Source of the DNA: Anagrus nilaparvatae
Lineage: Eukaryota; Arthropoda; Insecta; Hymenoptera; Mymaridae
Length of the DNA: 64,000 bases
Assembly (NCBI GenBank): GCA_022575985.1
Contig: JAKSXM010000272.1
Location: forward strand, 5,704,001 to 5,768,000
Direction: 5' to 3'
Position numbers and translations under genes: made by a program. The notes below the pieces were generated by a model. That model had not been told where the DNA came from and did not search any database. It saw only the letters and a list, made by a program, of their open reading frames with translations. Below are positions 49,301 to 59,200 of this stretch, piece by piece. Numbering within the stretch: the first letter of the stretch is position 1; each line of letters opens with the position of its first letter.

Positions 49301-52300
49301 TGCTTAGTCTTGTTAAATTACTGTGAAACTTTCTTTTTCATCTTTTAACATCATAATTTACGTTTATGTTTATTAGATATGAACTTTTACAAATTGTAGC
49401 TAATTAGAAACTCATATCAACTAAGTTTATCGCATGATTTATAAAGTAACGAAAAGTTTAGCAGATTTTCCCGGTACAAGAATATTTTACGAAAAATGAA
49501 AAAATTAATCGAAGGGGGATATTGATTAAATAATTATACGTATGCAGTATAATTGGTCAAGATCTTTATTTTTAAAATAATTTTCTTTTAAGTATGTCTT
49601 GAAAAATATAATAACAAGTTATAAATTATAATTACAACTTTTTATCCCATCAGAAGAACTTTTTTCCAAAGTAAATACTCGTGATAAAATAAATAATATG
49701 TTAAATGTTAAAAACATAAATCATTTTTTATTTTAAATTAAACTCTTTTCCATCGATCAAAAAATTTTACATTTTTTTATTTTCCTTCTTCAGAGATTCG
49801 ATATGTTGATAGAAATTATCATTATTATAATTTTAACAAAAAACTAATAGTTTTCAATACCCATAACTTTCGATATTTTTTTTATAATATCGTGTCCTCT
49901 TCGAAATAATTAATATCTTTCTAATTTGAAAATTTGATTAAAAAGTGAAATATCTTCTAAATATGATAAAATTTCACTGTAATATTACTCGATTCGGTAC
50001 TAATTCTTTTAAAAATCATTTCAAAAAAAAAATTTCGACAATTTTTGATAAAAATAAGAAACCTGGAGAAAAATTCAAGAAAGTTTCTAGATTTTTTAAT
50101 ATTAAAAAAAAAACTAATTTATGATAATAAAATATATGATAATAAATTAGTTTTTTTACAAATATACCTATAAATTCATAATAGGTCTTGGAGTCTAGTA
50201 CTAAAATACTAATACATAAAATGCTTGTACTAAAGCTAAACTAAAATTTAAGTCAGTTATAAAATTAAGTACAAAATAAAATACAAACATGGGCTTAATT
50301 TTGACCAGTTTACGAATTGGTTTATTACGCGTTTGAGGTGTATCATATATTTACCGTATAGGTTAATGGATTGAAATTTTTTAGAAACCAGATAAATTTA
50401 GCCACCTTGAACTAAAAAATATATTTTCTTGGGTCATATTTGCAAATAAAAAATAAAAAAATATTTTCAATTTATCTTTCTCTATATTTGAATAATACCA
50501 AGCTCCATTACAAAATATATTGAACTGTTTAGCTAAACGACAAAAATATATCTAACAAAAAAAATGTATCTAGGTGTTCTACCAGTCCAGACAGTTGTCA
50601 TCAAGTATCCTGCAGGCAAAGTCTTTAATTCAGATAGCAAGAACTTTGAAACTCCTTTTGATCAGATAGACTTATGTAGTAGGCAAAGATATTGCTACCA
50701 TATTATGACTGTAAACTATTTTTGAAGATCTGAAGCATTCAAAAAGGCCTTCATTGGATACAGTGGCAACAAGGTTTACAGTTATGTGGTTCTAAGCGCT
50801 TAAGGCAAAAGATGTAAGAAGCTTTGTATAATAAAATTAATAAAAATTTATTTTATCGATTACGGAGTATGAAAGTAAATAAAAGCAATAAATCGAAATG
50901 AGAAAGATACAAAGTGTTATTTGTATGGCACCTTGTACTGCGGTGCAGCATTAAATAAATTAATTACTAATTAAATAAGATATTTTAAATTAGGTAGAAG
51001 GTAGTTGATTTTTTACTCGAAGGAAGAATGTTTTTTATGCGTTCTTAAGGTTTAATTAATTATGAGAATTTACGAGGAAAAAGGATATTTATCCGAGATC
51101 ATAAAAGTCGACAGTTCGAGCATGTCGATTCACGGTTCAAGAAATAACACAGCGACCATATAGACATCATTACGATGATAATAATGATCATTATTGTTAT
51201 TATTACGATAGAGGAGGATCAAAGAAAAAGTCGAGGAAAAAAGTACCGACCAGCATATGTACGTCAATGTCATTTTCCTTTGATATTATTTCTAACATTA
51301 TTAGTACAAACTACGTCAAAAATGCCATCAACTCATGTAAGTAATCTCATGAAAATTGGTATCACGGGGATCTCTTTAATTCTCCTTTAACTTTATATCC
51401 TTTTAAATGACTCAACCTTTATTATATTTATATTTATTTTTATGAAATTTTATCGACCGTGTAGTTTATAAGCTTTTAAGTAAACATGATTGACATTTTA
51501 TACAAACTTTTTCTCTTTATCGATATTCAAATTGACAACCGATATGCCTTTATTTAAAAATACACTCTGACAACTGGTTTTCGTTTTTCTTTTAATTTTT
51601 ACCATTTCTACCTTTTAAATTCTTAAAAAAGTAAGTAACAAGTTTTCAATTGCAATATATAAAAATATAATAAGGTCATTTTAAAGAAAATAAATAAAGA
51701 GACCCAATATGAGATCTTTGAGCGATTCCAGACGATTATCAAATAACACAATTGCATTTCTATTTGATAAAAAGGAAATTGTGATTATCTATAAAATTTA
51801 AATCTTGATACGAGTTTTTGCTCTTAGCAGTACCCTGAATCAATAATGTGAACGTCGCTGCTGTCTGATTACACATATGTATGTAAATAAATTGCAAAAT
51901 CTAGTTACACACTAGAGTTATGTGTTTACCCAGAATGCTGGGTACACGACCCGAATTAGGTAGGGAGGGTTGGATCAAATTTTGAGTAAAGCCCAAAAAT
52001 TTTCGGAAAAAGTCTGCAGGTGCAAAGGTCAAAGTAAATCAAAAATTTTTCTTACTAAAAAAGCCAAAATACATGGATTAGGTATCCAATATTTAAGGTA
52101 ACCCCATGCTCTAACGGTAAGAGTCTCTTAAAAAGAGGTTCAATAATTTACAAAAATTTCCATTCGATTTTGGATACATTATCATTAAAGTACTTGGCAC
52201 TTCAAGCGAGGTGTGCATCTTAAAAAATTCTATTTTCTAAATTTCTTACATTTCTGCAAGTGAAAAAATAAAGTCTTTAAATTTTTTAGAAATTATTGTT

Positions 52301-53165
52301 TTTGATGTCGATTTTAGAGTCAAAAACAATAAAAATTTGAAGTGATTAATGAAACTAAAAAAACGCTGCCAAGTGATTGGCACTATGGTTCCTCATCAAC
52401 AATAGCAAAATATTTATAATGGTCTATTTTATCTAATAAAAATGATGTTTTTTTCATTTTTTTATATGAAAAATATTCAAAAAAAAAATTTGAAAAATTA
52501 CGTATCAGATGGAAAAAATCCTTTAAAAACAATAATTCTAGATATTAGTACTTTCATAGAAATAAATTAAGTACTAAGTCCAAAAAGAAAAAAAATTATT
52601 ATGATTTTTTAATTTTTTTATACAAAAAATTTTGAAAAAAAAAAATTTTTTTAAAATTACATATCAGATAGAGAAATTCTTTAAAACCATAATTCTGGCT
52701 ATTAGTACTTTCCTAGAAATAAATTAGGTATTACGTCCAAAAAGAAAAAAAATTATTGTATTTTTTTAATTTTTTTATTAAAAAAATTTTGAAAAAAAAA
52801 ATTTCGAAAAATTACCTATCACATGAAATAATCATTTAAAAACGATAATTCTAAATATTCGTACTTTCGTAGAAAAACATTAAGTACTACATCCTAAAAA
52901 AAAAAAAAAATTGGCATTTTTTATATTTTTTGGCGGCAAAAATTTTGAGAAAAAAATTTTCAAAAAATTAAGTATCAGATTCTAGATATCGAGTAAAAAC
53001 CATACTTTCAAATATAAGTACTTTCGTGGAAATAAATGAGGTATTACATCCAAATTAAAAAAAAAAAAAAGTACCTCGAGATTTTTTGGTAAAAAAAATT
53101 TTGAAAAAAAAATTAGGTCTTAATGTCGTGTTGGCTGTGAAATATCACCGGTTACAGTCCAACAT

Positions 53166-53205
<40 letters not shown>

Positions 53206-56200
53206 ACAGACTTTTTTTAAAAACCGGTTTTTTAGCTTCCTGAGGTCTTAAAACGTGCTTATATGCCAAAATATCGAAAATCAAAATTTCACCTATCACA
53301 AAGGTTCCTCTATGAGGAACCAAAAACTGAAGCTTTATTTATTTCTTTCTGTATTTACATTGTGAATAAAAAATAAGTAAAAAAAGTTTATAGTATTTTA
53401 ATGTTGAACCTGTTTATGAAATGAAAAAAAAATGAACAATTTAATGTTTACTGTTAATTATGATAGAAATGTTTTTTTAGAAAAAAAATACCAATGTGTA
53501 ATTAAAAAAAGAAAATTATAATAATGTAAGTCAATAAATTTCAATTATACCTAATTGAGCAATATAAATTAAGGCAAAAAAAATGATAAAATTTTTTATT
53601 TTATTATAAAATATCTAATTTATTATAAGTTGAGTGAAATTAAAATAAAAATAATCCAACTTTTTCCTTAAACGGAAATAATAATGACCTATTAAATTTC
53701 TGAAAGTAAAAAAATTAATATTTTAATACTTTAAAATAAAAAATAAAAAATTCCAGAAATCAGCGAAAAAGTATTCAGTTAGAAAATTAAACTTCTTCTT
53801 CATCTTCTTAATGAAAAAAAAATTTATTAAAGAAAATAAATAAATATAGTTTTTTTCGCAATAGTGCCTTACGTAAGTTGTCATATTTGATTAACGAAAA
53901 TGTCGTTCAAGGTTTTTTGCTCGTTGAATAAGAAAATTAAAATTTCTTAAATCATTAGCACTTTTAAGGTAAGATAATAAAAAGTGAAAACTTATGATCA
54001 TATAAGGAAAAGTATTTTTTTTTTTAAGATGCATCATAAAAAGTATGTCTTTGTGTGTGTGTCACATTTTGTGGTTAAAAAAATAAAACTTTAATGGAGA
54101 AAGTTTTAGCAATTTCGTGTGTTACGAAAGAGTTTCGGGTTTGTTATTTTAAAATGCAAGCACGCAATACAGTGCAGCTCTTTATTGAAATTTTTTTGTT
54201 TTTATTTTCGTTCATGACCATTTTTGGTATCCTTTTTTACTCCGCATCCAAAAATAAGGTATTTATAATAATTTTGACGAATGATTACGTAAGAATAAAT
54301 AAATGACTCATCATATTTGTTTTGTAACTTGATAGGACATTGTAAATAAATAAACAAAATGTAAGTATGCACTTAAAGAAAGGATAATATCATAATATCG
54401 TATTTTCACTTTTTTATTACAATCACACAACCTCAACGTGGGCGAAAAAAAATGACGCCACTTAATGGATCCTACACAATTATAGATTATGATATCATAA
54501 TAATATGCATTTTCTGTTTTTTATGCTAATATTTGTAATACATCGATTTGTATATTTAGCGATGATGATATAAATGCTAATCTTGCTTTTCAGGTATAAT
54601 TTGATTGTTTTTTACAGCTGCTGCTGCAATACAGCAATAGAAATATTTCCTCTCTGTGGATCTTTTAACATTGAGATGAAATAAGGAGTTTAGGGGTTTG
54701 TAAAAGACGTGCAAAAAATGCAAGATAGTCGAAGGTTACATATTTATTAGTTAATTTAACATTTAATCGTTAATTAGCTATGTTAGTCGAGTTATTTTTA
54801 ACAGTGTAGCTTTTCAACAAAACCTTTTTTAATTCAGTCCACCAAAAATATGACACTTACGTTGTATTGAGTTCCGAAAATAATCACCAAATTTGATCTT
54901 TTAAATTTTAGTTTTATTTTTCATAGTTAAAGCAACTCGCATTCTGTGATATTCCTTCGAAGCTCATCACATAAATGGAACATTAGCCTACAGAATAGGT
55001 AAGAAAATGTCTAAAAAATTTTTTGAAAACAGCTTTGATAACCAATGCCTTTCACCAAATAATTTACAATTTTTACTACATTATTTTATTTTAAAAACTT
55101 GAGGAAATCAACTTTTCTTTAAGACTCTTTATGCAACTAAAATTAATAAAAAATAATTTCTAAAGAAAATTAAAAATTATAACAGGAGTTATAAAATTAC
55201 TAGGAAGTATTTATTTACCTTAAGGTCAAGGTACTTGTCATACTCATGTCATAATCAAGAGAACATGTGCATGTGAACCAGAGCGTATAGAAGATAGTTA
55301 CAATGTTCTTTTTTCAAAAACAATATTTTTCAGTAAAAATTGAAAACTTTAAAGATTACAATTAATATTCTAATAATTAATGCTTGAAAAATAAATAATG
55401 AAGACTTTATTAAATTATTGTCAAATCTTAAGAATCAAATTTTCTTTACGATATATATAAATTAGAGTAGGTCTTATTTTAATTTTTTTGGAATTTCTTT
55501 GGTCACTGGACAAAAATGAGATATTTTCAAAATAAAAAACACCACCTCCAAAATTCTATTGGGTAAACCTTTCCTGTAAGTATGTCGATTTTCCGATGTT
55601 ATTTAAAGTAGGGATTTTGAATATTTTCTTTAAATTTTGAAAAAATATCAGAAACATTGGTTAAATCAAATAAAGTTTTCGTATTTTTTTTTCCTCTTTA
55701 ATACTAGTTTATGATACTTCCAAATAAAAAGACCAAAAACCTTTAAAAAAAATTGGCTATTTTATTTTTAAGTTAAATTTTCTTAAAATTTGAATTATTA
55801 GTACATATCTGGCTAATAAAAGTTCTGGAAGTTAAAATAATGATTGTTCTTAAAAAATTAAACGATCTAAAAAAAAATTATTTTATGATTAAATTTAAGC
55901 AAAATACGTCTTTTTAAAATTGAGATTTTAATGGGACAAAAAACTAAATTATTATATTTTTCGATAACTCGCTTGAATTTCAAATTAAAATAAATTCTTG
56001 ATAGAATTAAGCAAAATCCTTGGAGGTGGTTTTTTTTGTTGAAAAAATTTCATTTTGCCCAGGGGGCAAAGAAATTCCCAAAAAAATAAAATTTAATACA
56101 GGTACATTCTTTTAAACATATTAGCCAGGCAGTTATTTTCAATAATCAAAAAAAAAAATAATATTCCAAAGCAATAATTCATTTTTTTCATTAATTATCT

Positions 56201-59200
56201 TGCCACCGAGCACATGAAAATAAAATTTTTTTTTATAAGACCGAAATTTTGTGTCATAAAAGTCCATATATTTTTAAGATTTAAGAGTGATTAAAAAAGC
56301 TATGGTTTTGGAATCTTATTTTTTTGGTTGTTGTCAACTAATTTGGCTAAGTAATCTTTTCAAAATAAATTTCCAAGCTAGTATATATAAATATTAAATA
56401 CATATACCTATATACTTAATCTTATATCTTATTAATTATATCAGCATGTCAAATATTCAATGTAAATTTTCAGCAGTATATAATTTTAGTATTTAAATGT
56501 GGTAAGATTACCCTGAAGTAATAAAAGTTTCGAACCTAACTAAAGAAAATCCGGAATGTCTATCACGAAGACAAATTATGTGGGATTACCAAGATTTACT
56601 GAGTTATCAGGTATCAAAAGATGTATTATTATTCCGTGTATGAAAGTATCTATAAATTTCCTAGCTAGGTATTTCATTAGAAATATTTTTAAAACTTATA
56701 TCGTGAGTTGCAAACATTTTTTAAATTTTTATTTAGGAAATATATTTGAAGATATAAAATTTATATGAAATACATGTGAAAATCCTTTATAGATAAAAAC
56801 TTTCATATATAATTATTTTACGGTTGAAAAATCATATATCAAAATAATTAGAATGGTTTTCTGATTTATGTTTAACTAACAAGGTTTTATGTGGAGTTCT
56901 TGCAACTAATATACGACCCTTGACCATAAAAAAAATGTCCCAAATCGCAGTTTGCGTTTGACTTGAACCATTTTTTATTTTTCTGGCTAGTTGTCGTATT
57001 GTATTATTATTTTTCAATGTTTAGGATCTTTTTTGTCAGTCGAACGAGTATATTTCTTGGTCAAATTTAATGATTTTAATTAGGGATATTAATAAAAAAA
57101 CAACTAAAGTCACGAATGGCAATTCTATGAAAATATAAATAATAGAGAATCTTGCATTCCAGGATATATTATTTTGATTAAGCACTTTAATAATAACTTA
57201 TGTGACCGTGAAACGTTGATTTATAATCGTAAATTATTAAATGTAATAATTATCTAAGAAATTTCTCTATGCGAGTACTAGCCGTTAATCGTTTACCATA
57301 TGCGATTCTCATGTGCAATCAGAGTTCTTATGCTATATTTATTCATTTATTTATTTATTTATAAAAGATAAGAGCTCACATCCTTTTTTTCTTCTCTGCC
57401 ATTTAAAACTTTGAATATCTTCTTACTTTTCGCTCATAAATTGTACTTATACATGCGTTACGTGCGGAAAAAATAAATTTTTTTTTAAAATCCCATTTTA
57501 TGCGTCTCTTGCATTTCTCATCGCATTAAGATGTCTCAAGAAAAATTTTTAGATTTTCTTTTTCTTATCCCTTTTATCGCGTATTTTTGTAACTGAGACG
57601 AGTTTAAGTAGTTTCAGTGAAAATTCAATTATATATAAAAAAATATTACTTTTCAAAGAGTTTAAGCGGAATTCAAACAGAATATTCAAACAATGTATAA
57701 TCGTTAAAAAGTCAATAGTATAGAAAAAAATTTGCATGAAAAAAGTCGAATTTGTCAAAATGTCTCACGTATTTAAATGTTTATTAACATGATAACAAAA
57801 TTGTTTTTAAATTCTACAAACATTAAAACGCTTATTTTACTTTTGTACTAATAAAAAGTACAATTACTTATAAACGTGCCAAGAGTATTAAAAAAAAATT
57901 GTTTTATTTTTAATATAGTTTTATCTCATAAAATACACCTTGCAAAAAAGAAAAAAAAAACGTTCTGTTGTAATATTTCTTCTTTTTTTTGACATACAGT
58001 ATACTTTCACACTATAATATTATAATAATAGTTGAGCATAAAAAAAGTTCGTTATCTAAATAATTCTCATAAGTTAACAATAAGTCATAAAAAAAAGGTT
58101 ACAACCCTCTTTTCTGTAAAAGATATTAGACAAGATGGTCAAGAACGCCTACAAAAGACAACGAAAAAAGGAAAAAAAGGTAAGCATTTATCTTCCTCTT
58201 CTTCGAGGTCAAATATCCTGGTTCTAAAGGTACAAGGATCATAAATAACGTAAGAGTCGAGAGCTTTTATTATTACTGCGGAGGTAATATATCGGCATCC
58301 GGACGTGAAAAGGGTTAAATAGTAAATAGTTAAATTTCCTCTCTGCTCGTGTGAATCTACAATTTAAATAGCAATTGGCTCCGATCTTTGCTTGCTGTGC
58401 ACAATTTGCTGAAGAAAATTATATGTCTTTAGTCTTGCATTTTATGCTGCATTACTGATAGATCGATATAGAACCAGGAAAAATATTATATTGCGTGAGT
58501 TACAACATATTTAGTAATAATAGATTTTATTCGTTGCTGACCTTATACTAATCTACTCTGTACTTTCAATTATTTTCTATAAATGCATTTATTACTAGAG
58601 AAAAATTCCATTCCGATATTCAAACACGCACGTATCGATTCAATTATTTTTCGAAAAATTACATCAGCAAATTTTCTAGCAATTAACTTTACTTTGTTGC
58701 TTCGATTTTTTATTTATTTTATTCACCTTCATAAAATTGCTTTTCTGATTATAACTGGCATAAAATTTACTAATAAACTGATAAATTTAGAGTTTTTTAG
58801 TTGCTAATTAATAAAATATGCTCTTTCTTTTCCTAAAGAGCAGTAAATCCTTTTTGGACAGTGGATTTTCAACGAGCATTCAATTTAAAAAGTACATTTA
58901 AAATTTGATTTCAGCTAAGACTTTGTAAAAACTAAAAAGCTTAAGAAGAGACCAGGTCCTTTAGAAGTTTCTTTTTTCTTCACTTTTTCTCAGAATATCT
59001 ATTTTTGATAGTCTGCATTCAAAATTGCTTGTACTTAAAAATACGAGCTATAACCAAAACCAGAAATATTGGAGCTAAGAATAAACTTGTTTTTTTTTAG
59101 CATATCGAATGAATAATTTTTTCTCATTTTACTGTTATTGAAAATTAAAAACTAAAACAATATGTATTTGAATTGTATTACAAAATTTGTTAAATCCATT

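Larger units (their letters stand above)
52386..53322 (+). mobile_element. Possible HINE/Helentron-like element with tandem core
   Basis: Short inverted ends TGGTTCCTCAT (52,386) and ATGAGGAACCA (53,312-53,322). Inside are four and a fraction tandem units of 155-159 bp, then a CATA/CA microsatellite. A compact hairpin GGTTCCTC-TAT-GAGGAACC sits at the 3' end (53,303-53,321). Subterminal inverted repeats, a tandem core, a microsatellite and a 3' hairpin are the arrangement known for Helentron-derived DINE-1/HINE elements. The classification is an inference. Confidence 0.45.

Noticed and set aside
52100..52160. tRNA-like stretch (TGCTCTAACGGTAAGAG then GAGGTTCAATAA)
   Set aside because: It resembles a D-arm and a T-loop, but the spacing and stems do not close into a cloverleaf.
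54094..54306. Small membrane-anchor-like frame followed by AAG|GTATTT
   Set aside because: Hydrophobic text from T-rich DNA, weak donor, no continuation found.
58032..58244. Lys-rich frame ending near a GTAAGC donor
   Set aside because: Low complexity and no partner exon; the donor alone is not enough.
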